DNA from: Myxococcales bacterium
GTDB taxonomy: Bacteria; Myxococcota_A; Polyangia; Polyangiales; Polyangiaceae
Reading direction: 5' to 3'
Length of the DNA stretch: 64,000 bases
Assembly (NCBI GenBank): GCA_016706225.1
Contig: JADJKB010000002.1
Location: 62,001 to 126,000, forward strand
The translations under genes were made by a program, and so were the position numbers. The notes under the pieces were generated by a model. It was not told the DNA's origin and searched no databases. It was given only the letters and a program-made list of their open reading frames with translations. Each line of letters opens with the position of its first letter. Position 1 is the stretch's first letter. Below, piece after piece: positions 45,204 through 54,505 of this stretch.

Positions 45204-45976
45204 GACAGGGACTCTCCGCAGTGCTTGCAGAACCGTGCATCGGGATCGTTGCGCGTGCCGCAGTCCCCACAGGTCGCGGTTTCGGCGGCAGCTCCCCCGG
45301 CCTGGGCGCTCACGACCCCGTCGTCCGCGTCGTCGTCGTCCGCGCCATCGTCGTTCGCGTCGTCATCATCTTCGTCCGCGGGGTCGTCCGCGTCGTTCTG
45401 ACTGGTCGCGGGCCCTTCGCTCGCGTGTGCGTCGTCGTCGCCGCTCGCCGCGTCCTCGCTGACCTCGTCGTCGCTGGCGTCGTCGTCGCTGGGGGGGCTC
45501 GTCGTGGCCGCCGCCGCCGCTGTCGCCGCAATGCCCGCGCGCTCCAGCCGTTTGGCGATCAGCCTTTCGACCCGCTGACGCGCGGGTGTCTCGGCGCGAT
45601 CGAGGGCTTGCAACAGCCGTCGCGCCTCGTCGCGATATCGTGCGGACAGCACGGCGTAGTCGTCATCGCCGACCTTGCCCACACTCCGCTCGTATTCGAG
45701 ATCTTTGAGCGCGCGCAGCACGGAGCGTTTCTTCTCTTCCTCCGCCGAAGGAGCCGCGAGCGCCAGGGCCTCGTCCACCGTCAGCTCGCCGTCGTCGCCG
45801 AGGCGCTGAACGCTCTCCCAGAGGTTGGAGATTGCGAAGAGCAGCATTCCGCCCGCCACAACCAGGAGAGCAAGACCCAAACCGCGGGCCGCGCCGACCG
45901 CCGCCGCAGCAGCAACCAGCAAGGGCAGCGCAAAGGGGCGCAAGCGTGGCAACAGATCGTTTAGGCGCAGCGGCAC
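45200..45976 (-). CDS. Membrane protein with acidic linker and C-terminal zinc ribbon
   Basis: 258 residues. Two N-terminal hydrophobic segments (about 14-50) are followed by a helical region (SVLRALKDLEYERSVGKVGD) typical of CcmI-like or CycH-adjacent proteins. Then comes a long Asp/Ala-rich low-complexity stretch and a four-Cys zinc ribbon, CGDCGTRNDPDARFCKHCG. It ends overlapping the next gene and starts 33 bp after ccmF, indicating the same operon. Confidence 0.75.
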   Translation of the reverse strand: MPLRLNDLLPRLRPFALPLLVAAAAAVGAARGLGLALLVVAGGMLLFAISNLWESVQRLGDDGELTVDEALALAAPSAEEEKKRSVLRALKDLEYERSVGKVGDDDYAVLSARYRDEARRLLQALDRAETPARQRVERLIAKRLERAGIAATAAAAATTSPPSDDDASDDEVSEDAASGDDDAHASEGPATSQNDADDPADEDDDDANDDGADDDDADDGVVSAQAGGAAAETATCGDCGTRNDPDARFCKHCGESLS

Positions 45977-46009
45977 GGGTCACCCGATATCAGCTTCGGC
46001 CACCCGGAG

Positions 46010-48313
46010 CTATTCTGGAGAACGACGCCGTCGGAGCGCCGCGGCAAGGCCCAGCCCCAGCCCACCAACACAGGCCAAACTGGCGCCAAGGACGGGTGGC
46101 GAGGCCTCACTCGCCGCGGCCGCCGTGGGGACGGGGCTGGCTGGCGGAGGAGCTCGGGCTCCGCGTTCAGCCGCAAATGCGTTGGAAGGGCTCATCGCCA
46201 GCCAGACTGCGAAGGCAACCGCCGAGAGTCCCGCGGCCGTTGCGCGGACGTAACCCCAAGCGCCGACCTCCTTCAGCGCGAGCTCGGGCCAGAGCGAGAT
46301 GCTCGCCCCAGCGATCAACACGATGACTCCGATCCAGATCCACGAGACCAGCGGATTGACGTGAAACTGGAAGGCCGCCTTCTTGGTCTCGGGGCTCACC
46401 ATGCCCACGACCAGGTAGAGGTCGTCGCGGAAGCTCCGATGCATCGCCACCTCGGTCGTTGGCATCTCGGCTGAGCGTTTGTAGATGAACTTCGCGGGGG
46501 ACATCACGCCCAGGGACTTGCCGTTCTGGGTGACCTCCAGATCAGCGAAGACCATGCGTTTGCTGACGTCGACCTCCATGCGCGGACCCTTGTAGGTCAG
46601 CGAGTAGCTGCCAATGTCCATGCGATCGCCCGGCGACATGCTCGCCTCTTTGTCGATGCTCCAGGCCTTGCCGGTGAAACCGATGAACATCAGCACGATG
46701 CCGAAGTGAACGATGTAGCCGCCGTAACGGCGACGGCTCTTGTCCACCAGGCGCATGAGCGCCGTCGGGATGCTCTCCTGTTCGCCAGCCTTGAGCGACG
46801 AACGCCGGCGCGCGGCCACACCGCGGGCGAATTCCTGCACGATCACCCCGGTATTGAAGGCCGCCAGGGCGACGACCAGCGCCGGCAACACGGAGCCGGC
46901 CTTCTGCAAGATCACCCCTACGACGCCGGGATAAAACTGGTCGGCGTGCACGAAGGCCGGATAGCCGAGGGACTTGCCCAGGGCCACGTGCAGCACGACC
47001 GCGACGACCATGCCCACGAGGGGGTAAGCGGCCGCTTTTTTCAGAGACTCCCCGCTGGTCTTGCGCCACCCGAACAACGGCGCCAGGCCCATCAGCGCAA
47101 ACAAGATGACTCCCGCCGGAGCGATCCAACGATTGAAGAAGGGCGGCCCGACGGTGACGCTCTCCTTGTAGATCCACTCGCTCAGCTTCGGCCACAGCGT
47201 CGCGACGGCGATGAAGGTCGCGATCCCCAGCAGCACCCAGTTGTTGAGCACGAAAGCGGCCTCGCGGCTGGCCACGGCCTCGATGCGCGATTCGCCGCGC
47301 AGCTCGCGCCAGCGCCAGGCGATCAGCCCGGCACAGACGGCAATCACCATGCCCATGTAGTAGACGAAGAAGATCCCGATGTTGCTCTGCGCGAAGCTGT
47401 GCACGCTCGAGATGAGCCCCGAGCGCGTCAAGAACGTGCCGAAGATCGTCAACAAGAACGTGATGCAGATGAGCACCACGTTCCAGACCTTGAGCATGTT
47501 CCGGCGCTCCTGGATCATCGTGGAGTGCACGTAGGCGCTGGCGGAGAACCAGGGCAAACACGCGGCATTTTCTACCGGATCCCAGGCCCAGTACCCACCC
47601 CAGCCGAGCTCCTCGTAGGCCCAGACCATGCCCAGCGCGTTGCCGATGCTGAGGAACAACCAGGCGAACAGCATCCACTTGCGCGCACCGACGATCCAGT
47701 CGTTGTCGAGCCGACCGGTGACCAGGGCGGCAACCGCGAAGGCGAACGGCACGGCGCAGCCCACGAAGCCGATGTAGAGAGCCGGCGGATGGATCGCCAT
47801 CCAGTAGTTTTGCAGGAGTGGGTTCAGACCCTCGCCGTCCAGCGACGCGCCGGAGATGCTGGTCGAGAACGGGTTCGCCGCGAACAGCATCAACACGGCG
47901 AAGAATCCCACGACCGACATCAGGGTGGCGATCACGTAGGGTTGCAGCTGGCGGTAGCGACCTTTCATCCACCACAGGCAGCCGCTGGTGTACGCGCCGA
48001 GCAGGGTCGTCCACCACAAGAGCGAGCCGTCTTGTCCGCCCCAGAGCGCGGCGAACAGGTACGCGGTTGGCATCGAGCGGTCGCTGTAACGAGCGACGTA
48101 ACGAATGCGGAAGTCGTGGGTGATGAAGGCGTAGGCCAAGAGCAGCACGCCCAGGCCGATCAACGCGCAGGTCGCGTACCCGCCGAGGCGCGCCGCGTCG
48201 AGCAGGCGGGGTCGCCCTCGGCCAGCGGCGATGCTCACCGCGAAGGTGTAGGCCGCGGCCACCAGGATTGCGTAAAGAACGCCGGTTCCAAGCTCAGGCA
48301 GGGATTGCCACAT
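46010..48313 (-). CDS. ccmF: Cytochrome c heme lyase subunit CcmF
   Basis: A large polytopic inner-membrane protein of 767 residues in the CcmF/NrfE family, which joins heme to apocytochrome c. The tryptophan-rich haem-handling motif appears as WGGYWAWDPVENAACLPWF near residue 244. About 13-15 hydrophobic segments surround it, and NWVLLGIATFIAVATLWP is conserved. The C-terminal 60 residues extend beyond the usual end as a Pro/Ala-rich stretch plus a hydrophobic ACVGGLGLGLAAALRRRRS tail, which looks like a MYXO-CTERM-style end. Downstream zinc-ribbon and CarboxypepD_reg genes probably share its transcript. Confidence 0.92.
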   Translation of the reverse strand: MWQSLPELGTGVLYAILVAAAYTFAVSIAAGRGRPRLLDAARLGGYATCALIGLGVLLLAYAFITHDFRIRYVARYSDRSMPTAYLFAALWGGQDGSLLWWTTLLGAYTSGCLWWMKGRYRQLQPYVIATLMSVVGFFAVLMLFAANPFSTSISGASLDGEGLNPLLQNYWMAIHPPALYIGFVGCAVPFAFAVAALVTGRLDNDWIVGARKWMLFAWLFLSIGNALGMVWAYEELGWGGYWAWDPVENAACLPWFSASAYVHSTMIQERRNMLKVWNVVLICITFLLTIFGTFLTRSGLISSVHSFAQSNIGIFFVYYMGMVIAVCAGLIAWRWRELRGESRIEAVASREAAFVLNNWVLLGIATFIAVATLWPKLSEWIYKESVTVGPPFFNRWIAPAGVILFALMGLAPLFGWRKTSGESLKKAAAYPLVGMVVAVVLHVALGKSLGYPAFVHADQFYPGVVGVILQKAGSVLPALVVALAAFNTGVIVQEFARGVAARRRSSLKAGEQESIPTALMRLVDKSRRRYGGYIVHFGIVLMFIGFTGKAWSIDKEASMSPGDRMDIGSYSLTYKGPRMEVDVSKRMVFADLEVTQNGKSLGVMSPAKFIYKRSAEMPTTEVAMHRSFRDDLYLVVGMVSPETKKAAFQFHVNPLVSWIWIGVIVLIAGASISLWPELALKEVGAWGYVRATAAGLSAVAFAVWLAMSPSNAFAAERGARAPPPASPVPTAAAASEASPPVLGASLACVGGLGLGLAAALRRRRSPE

Positions 48314-48393
48314 ATCGAGGCGCGGAGCCTACCACGGCCCCGCGAGGGTGCAGCCCGGTAGCGGGGGCCTAGCAGCGCAGGAATTTCCTCTGC

Positions 48394-49128
48394 TCATCCT
48401 TCGTCGGAGACAATCGTGCCGACTTCGTCGCCCAGGCAAACACGCTTGATGTTCCCGGGCGCCATCTTGAACACCCGGATGGGCAAACCGTTCTCCCGAC
48501 ACAGCGCCACGGCGGTGGCGTCCATCACCTTCAGGTTCTCGCTGAGGAAGCGTTCGTAGGCGACCTTCGGTAGCAAGGTTGCACCCTGGTGTCGGACCGG
48601 GTCGCGATCGTAGATGCCGTCCACCTTGGTCGCCTTGAGCAGCGCTTCGGCGCGGATCTCCATGGCCCGGAGCGCCGCGGCGGTGTCGGTCGAGAAGTAC
48701 GGGTTACCGGTGCCTGCGGCGAAGATCACGATGTGGCCACGGTCCAGGTGATGGATGGCACGCCGACGAATGTAGGGCTCGGCGACCTCGCGGATCTCGA
48801 TCGCGGTCATCACGCGGGTGGGGATGCCGGTTCGCTCGAGGGCGTCCTGCAAGGCCAGCGAGTTGATCACCGTGGCCAGCATGCCCATGTAGTCGCTCTG
48901 CGCGCGGTCCATGCCTTCGCTCGCGCCCTTGAGGCCGCGGAAGATGTTTCCGCCGCCCACGACCAGACCGACCTGAACTCCCGAGCCGTGCACCTCACCG
49001 AGCTCGGCGGCGGTCGACTTCAGCGTGGCGGTGTCGATGCCAAAACCGCCGGTTCCGCCGGACAGAGCCTCCCCGCTCAGCTTGATGACCACCCGCCGGT
49101 ACCTGAGAGTCGAGGTTTGTTCAGTCAC
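48394..49128 (-). CDS. pyrH: UMP kinase
   Basis: Hexameric UMP kinase of the amino-acid-kinase fold making UDP; 244 residues with the GTG 49128 start, which leaves nine residues before YRRVVIKLSGEAL, as usual. ATG 49158 is an alternative. Conserved motifs: VGLVVGGGNIFRG, YMGMLATVINSLALQ, AAGTGNPYFSTDTAAALRA and ATKVDGIYDRDP. It is divergent from the isomerase gene at 49220 with about 90 bp between. Standard bacterial tsf or frr neighbours are not present. Confidence 0.93.
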   Translation of the reverse strand: MTEQTSTLRYRRVVIKLSGEALSGGTGGFGIDTATLKSTAAELGEVHGSGVQVGLVVGGGNIFRGLKGASEGMDRAQSDYMGMLATVINSLALQDALERTGIPTRVMTAIEIREVAEPYIRRRAIHHLDRGHIVIFAAGTGNPYFSTDTAAALRAMEIRAEALLKATKVDGIYDRDPVRHQGATLLPKVAYERFLSENLKVMDATAVALCRENGLPIRVFKMAPGNIKRVCLGDEVGTIVSDEG

Positions 49129-49219
49129 GGGCTCGATAGCTAGCCGGGTGGCGCCCATCCTGCAACGGCCGCGGACGTCTGGCACCGAGGGCGGGGTCGT
49201 AGTATTCGAAAGCCCCAGC

Positions 49220-50242
49220 ATGCCGAGACCGTTTCGATTCCCGATTGCCCTCGCCCTGATCTCGGGATCGTTGGGCCTCGGCGGCTGCGACGAAAAGGCC
49301 ATCGGCAAACAGCCGGTGGGGGACAGCTCCGCCGCGCCCGCATCGAGCGGGCTGTCGCCCGAGCTCGCGCAAAAAGCTCTGGCCACGGTCGGCGACCGGG
49401 TGATCACCCTGGGTGAGTTCGCGGCGACCCTCGACCGCATGGATCAGTTCGAGCGACTGCGATACCAGTCCGTCGATCGTCGACGTCAGCTGCTCGACGA
49501 GCTGATCAAGGCGGAGCTGCTTGCGACCGAGGCCAAGCGCCGCGGCCTGGATCAGAAGCCCGAGGTCAAGGAGCGCGTGCGTCAGATCCTGCGCGAGGAC
49601 GTGCTGCGTCAGATCCGCACGGACACCATCGCTCCCGCGGACATCCCCGAGAGCGAGGTCAAGGCGTACTACGACAAACATCGGGAAGAGTTCCGCGATC
49701 CCGAGCGCCGCCGTGTGGCGCACATCGTGGTCTCCGACGAGGCGAAGGCAAAACAGCTGCTGGAGCAGGCCAAGAAGGCGTCTCCCACCGAGTGGGGCAA
49801 GCTGGTGCGCGATCAGTCGCTGGAGAAACCCCCGCCGGGTGCGGCAACCGGGCCGTCCGAGCTCGCGGGTGATCTCGGGATCGTGGGCCCGCCAGGGGCC
49901 GCGAAGGGTGACAATCCGCGTGTGCCCGAGCCGCTGCGGGAGGCCGTTTTCAAGATCGGCGCGGTCGGTGGAGTGTTCGACGGTGTGGTGAAGGACGCCG
50001 GGAAGTTCCACATCGTGCGCATGACGGGCAAGACCGACGCACGGGACCGCAGCGTGGCCGAGGCCGAGCGTACGATCCGGGTCGCCATTCTCCAGGAGAA
50101 GATGCGCGGGGCCGAGGAGAAGCTCGAGCAGGATCTGCGTCAGCGTTATCCCGTGAAGATCGACGACAAGGCACTGGAGAAGATCACGCTGCCGTCGTCG
50201 CCGCTGGAGAAGCTCGATGCAGGACCTGCCGCGCCAAAGTAG
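49220..50242 (+). CDS. SurA/PpiC-like periplasmic peptidylprolyl isomerase lipoprotein
   Basis: 340 residues. A leader FPIALALISGSLGLGGC suggests lipidation at Cys24. A SurA-N-type helical region (LDRMDQFERLRYQSVDRRRQ, about 75-160) is followed by a parvulin PpiC domain (RRVAHIVVSDEAKAKQLLEQ; DLGIVGPP; KIGAVGGVFDGVVKDAGKF). Such proteins help outer-membrane or secreted proteins fold. ATG 49220 is preferred over an upstream extension because the leader begins there. The stop lies 26 bp inside the kamA gene. Confidence 0.85.
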   Translation: MPRPFRFPIALALISGSLGLGGCDEKAIGKQPVGDSSAAPASSGLSPELAQKALATVGDRVITLGEFAATLDRMDQFERLRYQSVDRRRQLLDELIKAELLATEAKRRGLDQKPEVKERVRQILREDVLRQIRTDTIAPADIPESEVKAYYDKHREEFRDPERRRVAHIVVSDEAKAKQLLEQAKKASPTEWGKLVRDQSLEKPPPGAATGPSELAGDLGIVGPPGAAKGDNPRVPEPLREAVFKIGAVGGVFDGVVKDAGKFHIVRMTGKTDARDRSVAEAERTIRVAILQEKMRGAEEKLEQDLRQRYPVKIDDKALEKITLPSSPLEKLDAGPAAPK

Positions 50243-51398
50243 CGCGCGCGTCGTCTTGCCGGTGTCCGGTGGAGCAGAGGGTGGAGCCGCCCACGATGCA
50301 GGGCGCGCGCTCCCGCGTACCCGAGCGCGGCGCGCCGACTGGAAGTGGCAGCTCTCGCACGCCGTACGCTCGGTTGCGGAGCTCGAGCAGCACCTCGAGC
50401 TGTCCGACGCCGAGCGGCGTGGAGCGCTGCGCGCCGAGCGGACCGGATTCCCGCTCGCCATCACGCCGTACTATCTGGCGCTCGCCGATCGTCTCGACCC
50501 GACCTGTCCCATTCGCCAACAGGTCGTGCCCGTCGCGGCCGAGAGCCAGGTCTCCCGCGGTGATCTCGTCGACCCGCTGGGCGAACAGGCGCACGAGGTG
50601 GCCCCCGACCTGGTGAGTCGCTACCCGGATCGCGCGCTCGTGCTCACGACCGATCGCTGCGCGGTGTATTGCCGATTCTGTACGCGCAGCCGCATGGTCG
50701 GAGGCGGCAGCGGCACGCGCTCGCTCGCGCATCTGGCGCCGGCGTTCGCCTGGCTGAGAGCCCACCCCGAGGTGCGCGACGTGATCGTCAGCGGCGGAGA
50801 TCCCTTGACCCTCGCGACCCCGCGCCTCGTCACGCTGCTCGGCAAGCTGCGAGAGATCCCCAGCATCGAGACCCTGCGCCTCGCGACGCGGGTGCCCGTG
50901 GTGTTGCCGCAGCGCATCGACGCGGAGCTGTTGTCGGCACTGCGACCGATGCACCCGATCTGGGTGATGACCCACTTCAACCATCCGAAAGAGCTGACGC
51001 CGCTGGCGTGCCGCGCGCTCCGTCGCCTGGCCGACGCCGGTTTTCCCGTGATGAATCAGACCGTGCTGCTGCGCGGGGTGAATGACGATGCCGCGCTGCT
51101 CGCGCAGCTGTTTCGCGGTCTCGTTCGGCAGCGGGCACGGCCGTATTACCTGCTGCAGGCCGACCCCGTTCGGGGCACCGGGCACCTGCGCACGCCGATT
51201 GAAACCGGTGTGCGCATCATGGAAGCACTGCAGGGGCGACTGAGTGGCATCGCGCTCCCGAAGCTGATCGTCGATACGCCGGGGGGGTTTGGCAAAGTCC
51301 CGATCGGCCCGGACTACGTGCTGGCGCAGGCCGCCGGCAAGACCCGCTTCCGCACGCCGCGCGGGGTCGAGGTCGACTACTTCGATCCCGAGGTCTAG
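50217..51398 (+). CDS. KamA-family radical SAM enzyme (lysine 2,3-aminomutase-like)
   Basis: 393 residues. The radical SAM cluster motif CAVYCRFCTRSRMVG (three Cys) is near residue 155. The upstream DPLGEQAHEVAPDLVSRYPD and downstream DVIVSGGDPLTLATPRLV match lysine 2,3-aminomutase or the EF-P-modifying EpmB. PKLIVDTPGGFGKVPIGPDY carries the PLP-binding Lys. No epmA or efp gene is adjacent, so the exact substrate is open. The start overlaps the isomerase gene, implying translational coupling. Its TAG stop is part of a repeat shared with the tlyA-CPBP element. Confidence 0.85.
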   Translation: MQDLPRQSSARVVLPVSGGAEGGAAHDAGRALPRTRARRADWKWQLSHAVRSVAELEQHLELSDAERRGALRAERTGFPLAITPYYLALADRLDPTCPIRQQVVPVAAESQVSRGDLVDPLGEQAHEVAPDLVSRYPDRALVLTTDRCAVYCRFCTRSRMVGGGSGTRSLAHLAPAFAWLRAHPEVRDVIVSGGDPLTLATPRLVTLLGKLREIPSIETLRLATRVPVVLPQRIDAELLSALRPMHPIWVMTHFNHPKELTPLACRALRRLADAGFPVMNQTVLLRGVNDDAALLAQLFRGLVRQRARPYYLLQADPVRGTGHLRTPIETGVRIMEALQGRLSGIALPKLIVDTPGGFGKVPIGPDYVLAQAAGKTRFRTPRGVEVDYFDPEV

Positions 51399-51412
51399 AG
51401 CGCCGAACAGGG
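51396..51412 (+). repeat. Second copy of the CTAGAGCGCCGAACAGG repeat end
   Basis: These 17 bases are identical to 4704-4720, the left end of the inverted-repeat element. Here the repeat provides the TAG stop of the KamA gene. No matching inverted copy is found within the following 200 bp, so it is a solo end. Confidence 0.75.
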
Positions 51413-51475
51413 TGACCCGCGGCGACGTGCCCGCGGAGTGACAGAGCGCGCCCCTCGTGGTAGCGAAGGCCGCCC

Positions 51476-53029
51476 ATGTCGAACGGCAAACAAGCAATCC
51501 TCACGCTCGACGCGCTCAACGCCAAAGCTCTGGAAGGCGGCGGAAAAGCCCGCGTAGACAAACAACATGCCGCCGGCAAGCTGACCGCGCGGGAGCGCAT
51601 CGATCTCTTGCTCGACCCTGGCAGCTTCGTCGAGCTCGACCGCTTCGTGACGCACCGCTGCGCAGACTTCGGCATGCAAGATCAGAAGGTGCTCGGCGAC
51701 GGCGTCGTGACCGGGCACGGCACCGTCGATGGTCGCCGCATGTTCGTCTTCGCGCAGGACTTCACCGTGTTCGGCGGCTCACTCTCGGGGGCTTATGCCT
51801 CGAAGATCTGCAAGGTGATGGACCTGGCGCTCAAGGTCGGCGCACCGGTGATCGGTCTCAACGACTCCGGCGGCGCGCGCATCCAAGAGGGCGTCGAATC
51901 CCTCGCGGGCTACGCCGACATCTTCTTGCGCAACACCCTGGCCAGCGGGGTAGTGCCGCAGATCAGCGCCATCATGGGGCCGTGCGCCGGCGGCGCCGTC
52001 TATTCGCCGGCCATCACCGACTTCATCTTCATGGTGGAGAACACCAGCTACATGTTCATCACCGGCCCCGACGTGATCAAGACGGTCACCCACGAGGAGG
52101 TGACCAAAGAAGAGCTGGGTGGCGCCCACACCCACTCTGCAAAGAGCGGTGTCGCACACTTCACCTCGCAGGATGATCGCGCTTGCATCGCCAAGGTGCG
52201 TGAGCTGCTGGGGTTCTTGCCGCTCAACAACACCGAGGATCCGCCGCTCGCCCGCGTCAGTGATCCCGTCGACCGCGAGGTCCCGGAGCTGGATGACCTC
52301 GTGCCCGCCGAGAGCAACAAACCGTACGACATGAAGAAGGTCATCGCGGCGGTGGTCGACGACGGTTATTTGCTGGAGGTCCACGAAAACTGGGCGAAGA
52401 ACATGGTCGTCGGCTTCGCCCGCATCGGCGGCCGTCCGGTCGGCATCGTGGCCAATCAGCCGGCGTTTCTCGCGGGCGTGCTCGACATCGACGCCAGCAT
52501 CAAGGCCGCGCGCTTCGTGCGCTTCTGTGACTGTTTCAACTTGCCGATCGTGACCTGGGTCGACGTGCCGGGTTTCTTGCCGGGGGTCGATCAGGAACAC
52601 CACGGCATCATCGTTCACGGGGCCAAGCTCCTGTACGCGTTCTGCGAAGCGACGGTGCCGAAGCTCACCGTCATCACCCGCAAGGCATACGGCGGGGCCT
52701 ACGACGTCATGAGCAGCAAACACGTGCGCGGCGACGTGAACCTGGCCTTCCCCACCGCAGAGATTGCGGTGATGGGCCCGGACGGTGCCGTGAACATCGT
52801 GTACCGCAAAGAGATCGAAACGGCCGCCGACGCGGACAAAGCCCGCGCCGAGTTCAGCGCCGAGTACCGGGCGAAGTTCGCGAACCCCTACAAAGCAGCG
52901 GAGCTCGGCTTCGTCGACGAGGTCATCCACCCGCGCATGCTGCGCAAGCGCCTGGCCACCAGCCTCGACATGCTCAAGAACAAACGCCTCGAGAACCCGC
53001 CGCGCAAACACGGCAACATTCCGCTCTGA
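51476..53029 (+). CDS. Acyl-CoA carboxylase carboxyltransferase (propionyl-CoA carboxylase beta-like)
   Basis: 517 residues, the standard PccB length. N- and C-terminal crotonase-like halves are both complete: KLTARERIDLLLDPGSFVEL, GARIQEGVESLAGYADIF, GPCAGGAVYSPAITDF, FCDCFNLPIVTWVDVPGFLP and YGGAYDVMSSKHVRGDVN. The enzyme transfers carboxyl from biotin to acyl-CoA, most likely propionyl- or acetyl-CoA. The biotin-carrying alpha subunit is not in the window. Confidence 0.93.
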   Translation: MSNGKQAILTLDALNAKALEGGGKARVDKQHAAGKLTARERIDLLLDPGSFVELDRFVTHRCADFGMQDQKVLGDGVVTGHGTVDGRRMFVFAQDFTVFGGSLSGAYASKICKVMDLALKVGAPVIGLNDSGGARIQEGVESLAGYADIFLRNTLASGVVPQISAIMGPCAGGAVYSPAITDFIFMVENTSYMFITGPDVIKTVTHEEVTKEELGGAHTHSAKSGVAHFTSQDDRACIAKVRELLGFLPLNNTEDPPLARVSDPVDREVPELDDLVPAESNKPYDMKKVIAAVVDDGYLLEVHENWAKNMVVGFARIGGRPVGIVANQPAFLAGVLDIDASIKAARFVRFCDCFNLPIVTWVDVPGFLPGVDQEHHGIIVHGAKLLYAFCEATVPKLTVITRKAYGGAYDVMSSKHVRGDVNLAFPTAEIAVMGPDGAVNIVYRKEIETAADADKARAEFSAEYRAKFANPYKAAELGFVDEVIHPRMLRKRLATSLDMLKNKRLENPPRKHGNIPL

Positions 53030-53039
53030 CTCGTGGCGT

Positions 53040-54494
53040 TCAGCGCAAGGCGAGCAGCACGATCACGAGAACGATCAGCGCCGCCGCGCCGCCGACCAGC
53101 AGGGTTCCGCGTTTGACGGTCTCGCGATCGTAGGCATCGAGCGCCGCGAGGTGCATGGCGTTCGACTCGTTCAGGCGTCGAAGCTCGGCCTCGGTGGCGC
53201 GGATCGCCGCCAGGATTGCAGGATCGAGGCTCAACCCGTCTTGCTGCGCGAGCAAGAGTCGCCCCACGGCCGCGAGCGCTCGGGTGAGCTCGCCTTGGGC
53301 CTCGGAAAAACCCGCCGAGGCCGCCTTGAGTTGCCCCTGAAACTGTCGCTCGAGCGCCTTCTGGTGATCCTGGATGCGGCGGGTGTGCTGGGCCAGCGCG
53401 CCGAGTTGATTGCGCACCGCCTGCAGCGCCGACTGCGTCGCCGCGAGCTCCTGTTTGTGCTGATCGACCTCGGGCTGCACGCTCGCCGCCTGGGCCTCGA
53501 GCGCCTGGATCTGGGTCAGGGCTTCCGGCGGGATCGGCACGGGCGCTCCCTGCGGCGTCCCCGCAGGCCGCTGCTCCGCGCTCATTTTCACCGAGCGCGC
53601 CTCGATCAGGAAACGCTTCTGCCTCGCGACGACGCGCGCCAGCTCGGCCTCACGAGCGGCCACGTCGGTACTGAGCCGCTCTTTCTCCTGATCGAGCGGG
53701 GGCCGCTGTTGGTCGACGGCCTCGAGCTGCTGGACCAGCGCGGTGTTCTGGTTTTGAAATTGCTCGTTGGTCTGGTTGAGCTGTGCTCCGCGCTCGCCCG
53801 CGATGGACTCCAGCTGCTTTACCGGAGCAAAACTCTCCCCGAAGCGCGCGTCGTTCTCGAGCTCGCCGCGCACACCGCTGGCCAGGCTCGCGAGCTGCTC
53901 GTCGAGTTTGTTTTCGGCCCGCCCGAGCTCGGCGTTCACCCGAGCAAGATCGGCCCCGAGCGCACGCTTTCGCGTGAAAACGCGGAAGGCATACAGCGGT
54001 GCCAGGTAGATCGCGCTCGGTGCCGGTCCATAACCGGCGAGCAAGCCGACCGCGCCCGAATCGACGCTGGGCAGTGGTGCGAGGCTCGCCTGCGGTGGCG
54101 CGCGGGAGGGTGCTCCGGGGGCGCCCGATGGCAGCGGGAGCGCGGGCTCTGCCGGGGCCATGCTGCCCGCGGGCGCGGGGGGCCGGTACGACGAGAGCTC
54201 CAAGCTGAGCTTGGCTTGACCCTCCTCGTCGTCGAGATCGAGCGAGGCCCCATCGTAGTTGCCGGTCGCGGCACCGCCGCGCGCCGCGACGTTGCTGCCG
54301 GCGTCGAAGTGATCTTCTTCGAAGCCGGTGCCGAAGTAGTCGAGGGCTCCGGCGCTGCTTGCCGCTTTGGGCGGGGCTGCGCTTCGAGCCGCGGGGGCTG
54401 CGGAGGCGTTGGGCTCTGCCCGACGAGGAACGAGCGGGCCAAGGTCCAGATCCGGGACGTCGCCTGGTTTGGACGGGTGCTGAGGGTTGCCCAT
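53040..54494 (-). CDS. Coiled-coil protein with C-terminal membrane anchor
   Basis: 484 residues from ATG 54494. Residues 1-165 are disordered and Ala/Pro/Ser-rich, with acidic patches (EEDHFDAGS, ASLDLDDEEGQ). A hydrophobic stretch SAIYLAPLYAFRVF follows, then about 250 residues of heptad-rich coiled coil (LARVNAELGRAENKLDEQLA and onward). The protein ends with one transmembrane helix (LLVGGAAALIVLVIVLLALR). A longer open frame upstream is low-complexity antisense. Probably a cytoplasmic or membrane-tethered scaffold; no family recognised. It precedes a TPR-like gene upstream by 12 bp. Confidence 0.65.
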   Translation of the reverse strand: MGNPQHPSKPGDVPDLDLGPLVPRRAEPNASAAPAARSAAPPKAASSAGALDYFGTGFEEDHFDAGSNVAARGGAATGNYDGASLDLDDEEGQAKLSLELSSYRPPAPAGSMAPAEPALPLPSGAPGAPSRAPPQASLAPLPSVDSGAVGLLAGYGPAPSAIYLAPLYAFRVFTRKRALGADLARVNAELGRAENKLDEQLASLASGVRGELENDARFGESFAPVKQLESIAGERGAQLNQTNEQFQNQNTALVQQLEAVDQQRPPLDQEKERLSTDVAAREAELARVVARQKRFLIEARSVKMSAEQRPAGTPQGAPVPIPPEALTQIQALEAQAASVQPEVDQHKQELAATQSALQAVRNQLGALAQHTRRIQDHQKALERQFQGQLKAASAGFSEAQGELTRALAAVGRLLLAQQDGLSLDPAILAAIRATEAELRRLNESNAMHLAALDAYDRETVKRGTLLVGGAAALIVLVIVLLALR

Positions 54495-54505
54495 GAAGAG
54501 GGCGC

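Noticed and set aside
46706..48361. Long plus-strand open frame across ccmF
   Set aside because: Antisense shadow; product is Arg/His-rich and matches no family.
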